Shown here piece by piece: positions 10,107 through 22,897 of a stretch of DNA of 64,000 nucleotides. The position numbers were made by a program, and so were the translations under genes. Under the pieces are notes generated by a model that made no database searches, had not been told where the DNA came from, and saw nothing but the letters and a program-made list of their open reading frames with translations. Source of the DNA: Liolophura sinensis (taxonomy: Eukaryota > Mollusca > Polyplacophora > Chitonida > Chitonidae). The DNA lies in contig NC_088302.1 in the NCBI RefSeq assembly GCF_032854445.1, forward strand, positions 48,948,046-49,012,045, read 5' to 3'. Each line of letters begins with the position of its first letter. Positions within the stretch are counted from its first letter, which is position 1.

Positions 10107-11780
10107 TTCACAAAGGTCCGCAGACTAACAGTACACGAAGACGATAAATAGTCATACATAACAAAATGAAGAGGTAGGGGAAAGTCACCGAGCTATCAGG
10201 CAATACCGGTGACAGCGAGAAGTGACGAACAGCCGATCGATGTAGCCTGTGTTGTTTCGGCACTAATTCCTGTCAGCCTATTTGGCCTCAAGATGACCCC
10301 ACGATACCCTTAGCTCGTCGATGAGCACGCAGTTATTTTTTTCGCTGGCACTTCTACGTCTAGTGTGCAATAAATGTATTTCATACACAACATACTTCTC
10401 ACAACAGCCACATCCCATATTGTTTTGAACTCCTGTCAGTGTCATTAAATAAGGGGAAATCTGCTGAACATGCATATTCATTCGGGGCTTTGAAAAGCTC
10501 ATATGACGCAGTTCATCAAGGTACATGTAGAAGATCTCGGACATCGCTAGTTTGATTAAATGTGACATCGGAGTTACCGTCTAACAGAGAGGAGTAGACT
10601 TGATCTCATTTTCAGAGTGAAAACTCATGGCACATAAATGCCAACAATCTCTGGATGGTTTCCCCATCTTCGTACATAAATCATCCTCCTCAGGACAGGA
10701 CAAAGAACATTTTTTATGTAATAATTTTGTTTATTTTAGTTTTAATGTTTTGATGTTAACTGGACTGAGAAACTCTTTTGTTGTTAATTGTGCTGTTGTT
10801 TTGAGAAACATGTTATGTGACAGAAGTCATAGGTGACATCATCCAAGCGATGAGGCTAAATTTAGATAGGAATTCCCCGCTATAACGTGATCAGTGCGAG
10901 TGGCGCTCAGTCAAAACGGCTTTAATTTTCAGGTGCATAACGGTATGTTATGTGCGTTGATAATTATAAGTGTGTTCTGGCCATTTAACGGTAAAATCAT
11001 GGCTCATTTCCTAAGTAATTCGGTTTGACGACGAACCTGTGAAGTAAGTCTCAATGTTCGCTGTGAAAGCACATGCTGCACGACAGATTTTTTACTGGTA
11101 GAAGTAGTCTCCCTTTGTCTGTAAGCCCGCTCACTGCCAGGTGTGTAATTTCAGGAGGGACAGTTCTCTGGCGTATATTCACTGTTAAAGAGTATATCAG
11201 TGATGCGAAACATACTGTCTAGATAATGACAAGTCAAATATTGTTTATATTTATATCTGTTAGCGTACATGTAAATGGATCGATAAAGTGGAAGTTTGAG
11301 AGCGGTTGCTTTTTTTGTCGTATTCTCTATGGAGGAATAATAGCTTACATAGAGTGGTAATTTGTTTCAGTCTTTCACTACATGCCACCGTGATATACCC
11401 AAGAGATGAATAAACCTGTGAAACAGATGGTGTATGTCCATTGCGTTCTGGACCCAGACAACCCTGAAGCTTTCTCTGACTCAGACATTTAAAGCGCATC
11501 CTCTTTGTGACTAACAGGCTCTTAGCCAATTAGGTCGCGTTTTCAGGCCCAGCGTAGGTACTGGTTTTGTCAGGTTTATGATACAGAGCGGTCGTTTACT
11601 CCGAGCACTACAGTTTCCACAACCCAACTTCTCTGAAGTCATATAATTTAAAAATGAAAAAATGGCATCAAAAAATGAATGAATAACTGCATATCTAAAA
11701 TAAACAAACGTTCTCATCTCGCTTCATCCAGGTTCGTTACATCCACGAAATTAAAGAAAATTTACAAAGAACAACTCGAG
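10107..11780. other. Intergenic stretch, no confident gene
   Basis: No known domain. On the minus strand at 10,278-10,568 a 96-codon ATG frame reads in a protein-like way, with a CGCCEKYVVYEIHLLHTRRR segment and an acidic/basic mix, but I do not recognise it and frames of this size arise by chance. The rest is AT-rich with scattered short frames. Confidence 0.35.
10278..10568 (-). CDS. Hypothetical small ORF, unrecognised
   Basis: A 96-residue frame from ATG. Its composition (a Cys pair, several His and Arg, no low complexity) is more protein-like than most open frames here, and it contains the motif GCGCCEKY. No domain, signal peptide or membrane segment is evident, and no splice sites were placed with confidence. 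It may be an exon of a longer gene or a chance frame. Confidence 0.2.
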   Translation of the reverse strand: MSHLIKLAMSEIFYMYLDELRHMSFSKPRMNMHVQQISPYLMTLTGVQNNMGCGCCEKYVVYEIHLLHTRRRSASEKNNCVLIDELRVSWGHLEAK

Positions 11781-12057
11781 ACCTCTGTGTGGTCGAGGAG
11801 TCAGGATGCTAAAGTAGCACAATGACCAAGGAACCTCTCACTAATGCGGTTTCTTGTGAGTTCCAATCCACCTAATGCTAGTTTCCTCTCTGTCTTTCGT
11901 TGCCAGGTACCTACCCACGCTCGTGAGATTCCCCCAAGCTCTGTCCAGTTTCCTGCCACTTTAATGCTAACCATCTTCATATGGGTGAAAAATTCGTGAG
12001 TGCAGTGCTAAACAAAAATGAGATAAATAAATAACTTAAAAAAGTAAATAAATAAAT
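11781..12057 (+). mobile_element. tRNA-headed SINE, diverged
   Basis: A degraded copy of the main SINE family in this window: a head like CTCTGTGTGGTC, the block CCTCTCACTAATGCGGT, a body, and the tail GAGATAAATAAATAA. It sits at the left edge of the segmental duplication. The matching tail is found at 28,145-28,245, at the left edge of copy 2. Confidence 0.7.
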
Positions 12058-12809
12058 TCAGACGTATTATATTTTATGTTTTTTATTAATAAAAATATGT
12101 CTTTCTTCCTAGTTACTATGAAAGCAGTAATCATAGTCGATGACCAAACGATTCATTTTGGCTTCACGACGATTTGTTTCTGGTTATTGTTACTATGCTA
12201 TAGAAAGCGTAAAATGTACTGGGGTTGTGGCCAAGTTTGAATCAACGAATATTAAAACCAACCTTGGCAGGCATGTTTCTAAAACTAAAGTAGTTTAAGT
12301 AAAACTTGACTGTGAAACAACAATTCTATTAATCCAGGCTAACGCAATATACACGCATATACACAAAAAGTTGCATTGTGACTGATGTGTCACGCAAAAG
12401 CATTATAGCCATTCTGTAGTTTCTAAATGGCTTACATACCTTGCACAAATATTTTAGGGCATGACATACAAAAACCAATGCAGATGTTGCCTGTCACGAC
12501 TATAATACAGACATTGATGAAGGATTAACACAACTAAAGTATTAAATTAACAGGCCTAGTTTACATTGTTTTCAACGATAGTAATCGTTAATAATAAAAG
12601 ATCTGACGTAAAAGTCACGTTACAAGGGAAGGTTTCTCATAAGACAGTCGGTAATTCACACACCATAAAACGTATCCATCTCAGCATTGTTGGCAGAAGA
12701 TCAACCATAATATGCCTAAGTAAAATGTTATGACATGAGTAAATAGATATCTAGTTTAGCCAAATACAGCATCTCAGGAACGAAAACGTGATATATACAC
12801 AGAAGGCTA

Positions 12810-15800
12810 TTATCCGAATGTCCGGCCTGTTGAAAACACCAAATCGGGATCTTCTGCCACTTGTTGGTCAAATTTTGATTTTTGCGGAACACATTGAGGC
12901 TCTCCACCATATCCATAACGGTTAATGTCCACTGTAGGCGCTGAGTTGTCAGAGGCATATTTCAGCTCCATGTAGATGGCGTTCTTAGAGCCTGATGACG
13001 GATCCTCTGTGAAGTAGTTGTATGGGAGCAGGAAGAACTGTAGTTGTCCTCCCGGCGTCGGTGTAACTGGCAGATCCTCGGTATGAGGGATGTGATGAAC
13101 GCCCATTGTGATCCAAGCCACAAGATCCTGCAACAAATACAGAATGTAACTTGTCAGTTTCAATCATATCTTCATGACGTCACTATTGAAAACTGCCAGA
13201 ACTACTGGGGACCAAAACCACGCCCAAAACCACGCCTACACAAAGACAACTACGATGGATGTTTCTTACTTTCTCCACGCTTTGTTTATGTCTGCTCCTC
13301 TTCAATAATTCATCAACCATGCATTCGGTCAATGTATCTTTTTCCTTTAGAGCTATCTCCCCTCATCGCACAGCGCGTAATCTAGTATGTCGTTAGGCTT
13401 GATGCCATATTGAACAGAAGAACGCCGACCATTATAAGAAAATGTTCCAATTGTCCTATCGCTTATTCTCAAGACATAGGAAGAAATTAACAACAAAGCA
13501 ACAAATAATACGTATCTATGAAGAGCGTGTTAAAATGAAGAATATAATCGACGAATATCAACTTATCTTACTCATCTATCAAAAATTGATTTGACAAGCT
13601 TTCATTTAATTCATTAATGGGTGTTGAACGCTATGGTCGAGATTTGTCTTGTCTACGGGAGAATGGTATATGGGTGAAGAAAACCGGAGTGCCCGGAGGA
13701 AACTCTCAACCCCCAAGATTCACATTTCAAACCGCAATCATAGCAGGTGGAGCTGGATTCGAACCTATACAACTTAGCGGTCAACGCCCTGGTATTTTCC
13801 GCGAGCCAGAGCTTTAGCATCTGATTCAGCAAAGTTGTTAAAGCCAACCCTAACTAGGGTAACGTTACAAGAGGTGGTATTTAACGCGTGATAATTTACC
13901 AACTATTGTTTTACTCTTATGCCGTAGTCCTTTTTATTATTATTATTTAGTGAAAGGAATAAATGCAATGTTATAAAAGTTTTATATATGTGATACGCCT
14001 GGATTATTACAACTACATGTAGACTCAAAGTGAGTTGCTGCTTCAAGACGTAGACACAGTGCATTTTCGCTGAAGACAACAATTAGACCATTGATCGGGA
14101 ATTAGAATACTCACCTGGTCCATAATGCTCTCATCGTCATCAATAAAACTTTGAAATCTATTCACAGGCTGGACAGCATCCCAAATGGCGTAGAGAGAAC
14201 TGCTTTGCTTCTCTGTGTCTTTGTACTTGGTAACCGCCATCTGGTATCTAGACCAGGTAATGGAGTTTTCGTGTCCGCTGTTTTCAGGCAAGGTTTGCTT
14301 CGACATACCATTAATCACCACTCTGTACGATCGTGGGACGCCGTGTTTGGTTTTAAATTGTTCATTGTTAAACAGCAAATATTTTGGTTGATCAAAATTA
14401 AACTTATAGCCGGCCACCTTTTCTGTATGCCTTGGGTTGCTTTGAAAATATATCTGGTTGTAGGTCTGTGCAGAACTTAGTTCTGAATACATCTGGTTTG
14501 GAGCCGCTTCCACTTTCAAATCAAGAGTTTCAAATCGGTTTGACGTCCCCAATATATCAACGTCTACCTTAAAGTTAAACATGTGATGATGGACATTGCC
14601 AAGAATGTTGTCGTGAATTTGGAAGCCATACTTTTTTTCCAAAGGAGAAAATACACTGGGTAAGATGTATCCTGTGGAGATGGCTTTAACTTCAATAGCT
14701 CCATTCTGGTGAAAAATAAAGTCAAAGATATAGTCGTAGTTTGCAACAGTCAGAACAGTTCTAAGAATGAGCACATCGTCCATCATGCCTCCATAGAACC
14801 ATCCAGCGTGTTTGCCGTAGGAGTGATGTCTCCTCAATGGGACTCCCGTGGCTTGTTCGAACAAACATAGGGAGTTCTCATACACGACTGGTTCAGAAGA
14901 TGCCTCCAATACGTGGCGGGAAGGCAGAAAAGTCGAGTGATCCGGACAATCCGCGCCTGGGATTAGAGCTTTTGACAAGGAGCCGATCAGAGCAACGCTG
15001 TCCACAAAGTCGGCAAATCTGTGTGACGGGTTATTAGCCGAGTAGAACACGACTATTTCCTGCAGACTAATTTCGTATGCAATTCTTTCTCCACGATATC
15101 TGACATCAAACAACATCGGACCTGTATTTGTAGACATACGATATTCAAACGCCCAACCCATATACTCCACGTGCTGCCCTTTGATTGTGTAACGCTTTCC
15201 GTCAGGCTCAACCTGAATTGGACTCCGCAAAGGTTTACTGGGAAAGGGTTCTCCGCGCTGATTTAAAGTCGAAAATGTACTTTCATCTACTTGGGGAAAT
15301 TTCATAACAATTTTTTCCACTTTATTGTTCTCATAAGCACTGACAAGGTCGTCCATGCTGTTGAACAACTGCTGATTGTACCATACTTTTGTTATTTTGA
15401 ATTTTGACGGGTCCGCACCGTCTAGATTGACCAAAACCTTAAAGTCCAACGGATGCAAAGCATAGTACTTTACATCATGATTAATCCAAAACCACATGTT
15501 GCGCGTCAATTTGCCGTAGTTCGAGGTGGAGACAGGAGTTGGGTAAAACGTCAAGCATTTGATGCCGCAATCAGAGAAACTGGCGTCAAAACTCTCCAAT
15601 AAAATTCTTCTACCTTTTTGCTCAATTTCTCCTACAAATACATACTTAACAATCCCTTCGAATTCTTTTAACGTAATTGGTCTGTATGTGAAAGGCACTG
15701 AATCTTTGCCATTCCTGTAGATAATCGTATGAAAAGTTGGATTGGGCAGAGGACCCACTTCGTATTCCTCGATCCTGGGCACATCCAAGTCTCCCCGAAA

Positions 15801-16208
15801 TATCACTACTTTGGCACGGCGTTCCGGAGCATCAGCTTGGTTATCCAGGTGATTCAACACGGCCGTTTTGTTCGCGACGTTTAATTCGACAAAATAAATG
15901 TAGCTGGTGTTCAGTGACGCATCTGAAGATTTCACCACGTTCAAATCGGATTGTTGATAGAGGTAGTCAACAACAGCACGCAGTTCTGCTGTTGTTAGGT
16001 CTGAAAACACGCTCGGACTGTCCTGCTCTCTGATGTCTATGTTTTCATCACCAGAAGCACATGGAGGAGCGAATTTCTCCTCCAGCTCCTTGTTTTTAAG
16101 GACCAGAACTACAGCTAGAGCCACTGCTAAGCCGACAACCAAAAGTCCACAAACGATACCACACTCCTTCCAGCGACCGTACCGGCGTTGTGGATATTCA
16201 CTCACCAT
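12810..16208 (-). CDS. Copper amine oxidase, type II membrane protein, intact
   Basis: Exons 16208-14115 and 13127-12810 (join on complement), phase 0, 803 residues. The ATG at 16208 precedes a short basic cytosolic tail and a membrane anchor (about residues 17-38, GLLVVGLAVALAVVLVL), as in the vertebrate AOC3 layout. Family landmarks follow: N2/N3 domains, catalytic base Asp in FVDSVALIGSL, topaquinone precursor Tyr in LTVANYDY, copper ligands in GNVHHHMFNF, and the third His in HIPHTEDLP at the start of exon 2. The family oxidises primary amines to aldehydes with H2O2 and NH3 release, here presumably at the cell surface. Exon 1 ends CAG/gtgagt; exon 2 starts after ttgttgcag. A further acceptor-like ttacacag just 5' of the ATG suggests an unseen 5' UTR exon. 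The substrate cannot be told. Confidence 0.92.
13128..14114 (-). other. Single intron of the intact amine oxidase gene
   Basis: Bounded by gtgagt at 14,114-14,109 and a ...ttgcag acceptor at 13,134-13,128. It contains no other recognisable feature. The 3' part is conserved in copy 2 up to the deletion junction there. Confidence 0.8.
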
Positions 16209-16550
16209 TGTCAACGGTCTGTGTAATCAGATAAGAAACAAGAAGAATTAACAGTTAGTATTTAAGACATTTTCTCAAGAATTGTTGTGCCTAATCATTT
16301 AAGGCCTAAACTGAACACGGAAGACGTTCTGGTCATTATATGGACATTTTTGCCATTCCCAATAGAGGGAACTAACACGCCAGCACGGCGCAATGACGCA
16401 CGAGCCTCTCACCCCCAAAACGGGAAAGATAATCCCTTGAGAAAATAGGTCATCATTCACTTCAACATTGAAACGTGTTAACCATTCATTCGCTCTTCGT
16501 GTCGCTCTTTAATTTTTCTAGCATCTCATCAGACTTACTTTGGGTAGGTG
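16209..16550. other. Upstream flank of the amine oxidase gene
   Basis: Conserved nearly base for base in copy 2 (31,404-31,745). It should contain the 5' UTR and possibly the promoter, but no TATA box or initiator can be assigned with confidence. The Ty3/gypsy fossil begins right behind it. Confidence 0.4.
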
Positions 16551-18600
16551 ACAATGTGCGTGACATTTACAATACATGAGCAGATATTTATGGGGAGAAG
16601 ACTCAAAATTTACAATGATGCATACTTTACATATGTCCAGCCCAAGTTCAATCCCATTTTAGCCAGATATAAATTTGACAGACATGTACAATACGATAGC
16701 TCAGTTGAGCAATTTGTCTCGACTAAAACTACTGGCACAGGGCTGTGCATTCAGTGAAAAAGATGACAGGATCAGAGATTGTGTTCTGCATCGGTTCACA
16801 AGGTATGAGACAAAAATCATTAATCAGGGAGAGAAATTTACACTTTCCAAAGCTTTAAATTAGCCAAAACTTTTAATATACTCAAGAGCAGCTTAAGTCC
16901 ATGAAGCAGCCTGCTAAAACCGAGCGATCCTCTGCAGCCCATGTTCATGAGGAGGACAGTAGAAGTAACAACACCTGCCGTTATGGTCGTTCTACAAGCA
17001 GATGCGGGCTAAGAAATTTCAAACAGGGACAGGACAGGCCAAACAAACAAACGAATACCAATTCAAAACAGAAGACGGTATGTTCTGGATGTGGATACTT
17101 TCACACAACCAGAGACAACTATCCAGCCAGTGTGATGTGTGCAAAAAATGGAACCACTTCTCATCCGTTCGCATTAAATCAATATTCCGCATAATGAGGA
17201 TAGCCATGTCATAAACCATTGATACTATTGATGATCAAGCATTTCCTGAATTGATGGGTGTAACACCCCTCTTAAATTCACAAATTCACAAGTTAACATT
17301 TTGCTATATCAGACACATTGAAGCCCTCAGCTTATAATGGTAATGTCCTTAAAACAAAGGGTCACAACTACTTAGGGAGTAAACAGGACATGTTCCTTTA
17401 TCCTGGACACCCAGTCTTCAATTTTGGGCATGAAACCATGCATTGATTAACTCAAGATTTGGTTATATTAAACTGGTGTTTTCAGCGGATGAGTCAAATT
17501 TGCCAGTAAAATCAGTGACAAATGATCACAAGCCCTTATACAAAAGGATGATGAATACAATGATGCATTCACAGGCATATGCAATGTACCAGTTGAATTT
17601 AACATACAATTAGATCCCAGTGAAGCACCTGTATTTCACCCATCTCGAAATGTACCAGTTACGCTGCTCGAAAAGCTACGCGACGAATTAATTTGAATGG
17701 AAACTCTGAGGAAATCACAAAGGTAGAACAGCCATCTGAACGGCTAAATTACTTCGTTCTTGTCAAAACGCCAGACAGTGGCAAACTTCGTGCGTGCTTA
17801 GATCCGCAAGACCTGAATCGAGCAATCAAGAAACCACATTATCCGAAGTGTTCACTTCCGGAGTTATCAGGTTCAATACACCTTTTGAAAACGTTCATTA
17901 CACCTTTTCATAGGTATCGCTTTCGCCCAGTTCCGTTTGGCCTTAAATCCTTACCTTCGGTCGCATAAAACCACACCCGAGAAAAAGTGATAAAATTCGG
18001 GACATGAAGCCGCTCAAAAACCAAGCCGAACTCCTTCATGAAATGGCAAATTACCAGTCGAAATTTGCTGTAAATCTTGACGAAACACGTCACTTACCTA
18101 AAGATACCTAATTAACAAAATCTGGGAGTGCCAATGGAAACCAGTGTACTATCTGTCACAGACGTCCAAATCATCATTACAACTAATCTAAAAAGTTTAG
18201 ATTGGTAGTTTTTCCGGTATAACTCTAGTTAATCCAAAGATCGGTGAAATTCATCGTGGGGCCTTGTGATAGACTTGATCAGGTTAAACACCTCACTCAA
18301 AGATTGACTGCTCGATGAACTGCTTCAACAAGAAAATTACCAGATGACTCAGCCTGGCACATCTGATAATCTCTCAGCCCTTAACTACAGAACTCTGGCC
18401 CACATATGTCAGATTCATACATCAGACCTCTTCAGTGACAGCAGACAAGTACTCCACTCCACAGTTAAAAACAAGGTTCAAACATCATTCGCTTAAGTTC
18501 AGAATTCACGGGTTGCAGTCAAATACCGGGTCAGCGCTGGGCGGGATTCACGGAAAAAAGGAACAAGGTGACAAGAAATAAACAGCTAATTCAATGTATA
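16550..18600 (+). mobile_element. Ty3/gypsy retrotransposon fossil, copy 1
   Basis: A decayed internal region of a Ty3/gypsy-type LTR element. Recognisable parts in order are a Gag segment at about 16.65-16.8 kb, a CCHC nucleocapsid knuckle at about 17.08-17.16 kb, and the start of the reverse transcriptase at about 17.7-17.95 kb with the family's LDPQDLNRAIKKPHYP motif. A short later pol piece lies at about 18.0-18.1 kb. LTRs were not identified. It is broken, with many breaks (at least several), and its 3' half is largely missing. It predates the segmental duplication, since copy 2 carries the same remnant. Confidence 0.75.
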
Positions 18601-18879
18601 TCTCTTGTCCAGGAAAAGATAAAAACAAAAAGGACAAAATATACACAGTATATTAACACAAAACATTCAAACTTGGACACAGTGTTTAAGATAACTGTGC
18701 ATGTGTACCCCTATATATCTGTAGCAAACTAGGGTATCTGTTCATCCAAGGACTAGTTCATAAATGCGTAGTCTGTGCACTTGGCCCAGCAAGAACGCTA
18801 ATTTATAACCCTACATGTTTAACATAAATTAAAAACACAAGCCTGCACTTAACAATGGTTAAATACCTTGGCTAGTGCG

Positions 18880-19910
18880 CCAAAATGACATTTTAATCTG
18901 TCATGCTGTGGCGGGTGATGGTGTTGTTTTGAACTAGAGCCTATGCCCATTCAAGATGGACAATCATCAGACTGGGGTGGTGGTAATGTTGTTCTGGTCT
19001 AGTGCCTATACCCATCCAAGATGGGCAATGATCAGGCTGGGGTAGTAGTGGTGTTGTCTTGGACTAGTGTCTCTACCCATCAAAGTTGTACAGTCATCAA
19101 GCTGAGGTGGTAGCAGTGTTTTGGACTACAAGGTGTACAGTCAACAGACTGCTGTTGTAGTGGTGTTGTTTTGGGCTAGTGCCTATCCCTATCCAAGATG
19201 AACGGTTATCAGACTGGTGTTCTAGTGGTGTTGTTTTGGGCTAGTGCCTATCCTTATCCAAGATGGATGGTCATCAAACTGGTGTTCTGGTGGTGTTGTT
19301 TTGGACTAGTGCCTATACTTACCCAAGATGCACAGTCATCAGACTGGTGTTCTACTGATGTGCATCTTGGGTAAGTATAGACACTAGTCCAAAAACAACA
19401 TCACTACAACACCAGTCTGATGACTGTATGCCTTGGGTAGGTATAGACACTGGTGTAAAGCAACGTCACGACACCACCAGTCTGATGATGTGATACTTCT
19501 TGGGTAAGTATAGGCACTAGTGTAAAACAACATCATAACAACACCAGTCTGATGGTGTTCTACCGGGCTCTGACCGGTTTCGTCCCACCATAATGCTAGC
19601 TGTCATCGTAGAATATTCTCGGATATGGTGTAAAACGCCAGTGAAATAAATACACGTATACCTGAACCACTCCCAATCAGTCTGGACTGGAAGTTGTTTA
19701 ACTATAGGCAAGAGTTAGTTCATAGTGTATAGTAATCAGGCCGGGGTGGTAGAGGTGTTGAGCAATGACGGCAGCGGTGTTGCTTTGAACTAGTGCCTGT
19801 AACCACCAAAGGTGATCTAGCCATCTGAATCTAGTGGTTGTGAGGATTGTTTTAAACTAGTGCCTAAGGTCATGCAAGGTGAACAGCACAGTTGTTGTTT
19901 AGGGTAGGTT
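18880..19910. repeat. 66-bp minisatellite, copy 1, with internal inversion
   Basis: Units of about 62-66 bases built around GGACTAGTGCCTATAC, CATCCAAGATG and CAGTCATCAGACTGGTG. They run forward to about 19,336; from about 19,360 the same units run in reverse complement to about 19,550, giving a hairpin of roughly 22 bp at the turn. A SINE fragment interrupts at 19,558-19,665 and degenerate units continue to about 19,910. Confidence 0.85.
19558..19665 (+). mobile_element. SINE 3' fragment inside the minisatellite
   Basis: Matches the body and tail of the main SINE family (CCGGGCTCTGACCGG, CCCACCATAATGCTAG, then a GTGTAAAACGCCAGTGAAATAAA-type tail). The head is missing. The full-length partner in copy 2 is at 36,467-36,717. 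Confidence 0.75.
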
Positions 19911-22004
19911 GACAAGTGGCAAACCCTAGTACTGCAATATTCTGGTGGGAAATGAAGAGTGAAGAGCATTTTTTGCCCTGAGAGATGTCGCATGAGACGT
20001 GCCCTGAACAAATCTAGTCTACCTGGGCATAGCTGTTCCGCTATTGATAGCGTGACAATGGGAAGCCTGTTTGCAGGGACATGTAGGGCATGCAGCAAGC
20101 ACCTGCTCGCTTACTCTTAGAAAAACTGCTTAATGTTTGTATAAATATGTCAACTTTACTTTTTACTGACTAGTATAATCGATGTATGTTATGTACACAT
20201 AGTGTATAGATGTAGTGATAAATGTGATTAGTGAACTTTGTGAACCAGTGCAAAAAACCAGCCTTCTTGAGACTTCATGTGCCTTACGAAATCGTTTTGC
20301 CAACTGAGCGAATAGCTAGATGAGCAAAGACGGCGTGTTATCATGCACTTACATGTATTGAATCACTATTCATACAGACACGTGACACTTTTTGAATCCA
20401 AGGTACATTTTGTTTCGCCAATGTTTCGGAATTCTCGTAGCGTCGTCTTACTTAGTCAGGAAACTGTTGGTGTGTATGTAGGCCCCTACTGCTTTTTGGG
20501 TTTACTAAAGTTAATTTAGCTTATTTGTACAACATAGTTGTGTTTATATAGGTCACACAAGGCCTTATATAAGTCGCTTGTCTGTTAGTGTCTGCCTGAA
20601 TAATCCAACCCACTCTGGTTTTTATCAGCATGAAAACATCATGGTTGCCCTCCGAATCCCGATAATGTGTTTGTCTCAACCCTTTCCTCTCTCTTCTATC
20701 AAAATAAGGCTGCAAACACAGGCCCGGTATCACGGAAATGTGAAGTACACACTACGTACTGACTGTGTCACTGTTATCTTCAAAGCGGCTAGTGTTGAGC
20801 ATATACAGTAGAACTTGCAGCCCCCAGCGAAGGTTTCATTGACTTGTGTTGTAATAATGTTAAGCATTCACAGGCAGGCGGGTTACTCACACTTTATGGC
20901 ACATGTTCTCATGTATCCGAAAAAGGCATATTTTTTTCGTAATAAAGAGATATTGTTTCTTAACACATCTTGTTCGTAAGAAGACATCTTGAGTTCTTTG
21001 AAGATTATTTGGGTACGTGAAAACACAAAAGACGTCACAGCTATTATCCATCATTTTTTTCATCGCTGTAATTCTTAATTTTGTTTTCCTTAACAAAAGA
21101 GTACATTCTTTAGCTTTCTTCAGGTATATCAATAACTGTCCCATGCCTTTTTACGCTTTTACAGCTTCTTCTAAAACATTTTGAAAGTTCATTGAAAAAC
21201 TGCAGGTATATAGATATTTAACTTACTGAATATTTTCATACATTATTCAATTAAATAAAATAATGTGTTCAATGTCGTGTTCTGCGACTTTTCCGTGGCT
21301 CTGTTAGTAAATCGAATCTTCATATCTATATCAATACCACAATGTCAAAGTCTCGTTGATTATGTTGACTAAGGCAAAGGTTGTCTGGGTGTCATAGTCT
21401 AAGCGATAGCTGCACGTGCGATGACACAGTCCATTGAGTGTCACACATACTAATGTAAGCTTTAAACCCTGCATTAGCCTACGTTTTTCACCTGCTCACG
21501 CAATCATTTAACCTGTAAAATGTAGCGCACACAAGACGTTGGGTTAAGGAGCGACATCAATTACATGTTATGACACAGCATCGAAAACATGTATTACAAA
21601 ATAATGTAGGAGCAAAGCGACACATCAAGAATACGTGTTACAATTTGAAAGTACAACATAATACTCACAGTGCTGAGGAGATGAACGACTGCCTTCGTTC
21701 TCTGCCTAAGCTAGTGTCTATAACTGATCACGACTCGAGGCTTTTTAAAACTAGGTCAGCGTGGTTTGAGAGGCAGTGTCAAAGTGTCACTATAAAAAGG
21801 AGGTCAAATTATTATTATTATTACTATTATTATTATTATTATTATTATTATTGTAAAAAACAATAAAATATACAGTTTCCTACAGAGAAATAGGTAAATC
21901 CACAGTTCTTCGTAAATTCAACAAAAGTGAAACATAACATTAGCAAGTGAAACCTGGTTGTCCTCAAGACAGACAAAATGATTTTATCTTCCTGTGGTTA
22001 ATGT
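19911..22004. other. Non-coding part of segmental copy 1
   Basis: Mostly matched by 36,970-38,700 in copy 2. It holds an ATT microsatellite at about 21,808-21,852 that copy 2 lacks. No gene is recognised; open frames are short and not shared intact between the copies. Confidence 0.4.
21808..21852 (+). repeat. ATT microsatellite
   Basis: About 15 tandem ATT units. It is absent from the matching place in copy 2, so it expanded after the duplication or was lost there. Confidence 0.9.
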
Positions 22005-22184
22005 TTAACAATAAAGTCCCAAGTCAGTGCCGGGCGCTAAGAATCCAATTTCCGAGTCTTGACGCAAAGTGACCTCCAGAGGGTACCCACCTCCAGTAAA
22101 GTTGGGATAAATGTACGTCACAACACAAGCAGACAATGGGACATATTTTAAGTTCCAAGCAGAACCCTCAAACACAAGAATAGC
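22005..22184 (-). CDS. Candidate terminal exon of an unknown gene
   Basis: Follows a good 3' splice site (tcactggtcttccag) and reads open to a TAA at 22,005, with motifs EGSAWNLKY and YIYPNFTGGGYPLEV. A related segment with GSAFNLELG and FFPSNLSGYPL lies on the same strand at about 22,490-22,640, and a third short piece (TGSAFNLEV) on the plus strand at about 22,790-22,830. Repetition of a protein-level pattern favours real exons, or duplicated exon debris, of an unknown secreted-type protein. In copy 2 (about 38.7-38.82 kb) only the 3' part remains and is altered. I do not recognise the family. Confidence 0.35.
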   Translation of the reverse strand, partial: AILVFEGSAWNLKYVPLSACVVTYIYPNFTGGGYPLEVTLRQDSEIGFLAPGTDLGLYC

Positions 22185-22252
22185 GGCCGATGAAAAGCTC
22201 ACTGGAAGACCAGTGAAAGAGAGCTTTTACAATGAAAGTATCAACTGGCCTT

Positions 22253-22897
22253 ACAATGTCTAATTTCTCTCAGTAATTATAATCGCTACTTTGTCAAAAT
22301 GACCTTTAAAACAGGTGAACTGACTTTATAGACTGCTGTCGTCTGACGCCGATAGACTGCAGGCTAACCATAGCGAGCTGCACAATATATACTCTCGAAC
22401 AACTCGATAAAATCCTTCAATAAACATGTTTACAACAATTCATAGTTGATTCTCCAGATGACGATCTATTTATTATATAGAGAAAGCATATACATTGACA
22501 GTGGGTACCCCGACAGATTGCTTGGGAAAAATGTACTGACACACATAGTTGGCTTTTTTATGTAAGAGCCAAGTTCTAGGTTAAACGCTGACCCGGAGTT
22601 TTTAAGAATGCACATGCAGTTGACGACTGAGTTGTTTACAAGTCCACAATAGTACTTGTAAGTTGTTGTGTTGCTTTTCCGCCTCCCATATCTGTCACAT
22701 CAAGATTGAAACTGCTTGTTTAGGCTGGTGTGACCCGGTCTGTAATACACTGTGTTTATGTCATTGTTATGTGTTTGGAATGGATTTGGCCGGCTTGATG
22801 CTAACCGGGTCAGCGTTTAACCTGGAAGTTCTCCTGTTGGAAAGTCCATTTTGACAGAGTAGCGATTATAATTACTGAGAAATTAGACATTATAAAG
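22253..22897. repeat. Inverted repeat around the exon-like segments
   Basis: About 55 bases at 22,253-22,310 (with TCAGTAATTATAATCGCTAC) recur as reverse complement at about 22,840-22,897. A second inverted pair around the GTTAAACGCTGACCCGG motif lies at about 22,580 and 22,810. Together they suggest a local inverted duplication of an exon-containing segment. Confidence 0.65.

Noticed and set aside
14837-15037. Open frames on the plus strand inside the amine oxidase exon, repeated in copy 2
   Set aside because: Antisense shadows of the oxidase coding sequence; identical in both copies only because the gene is.
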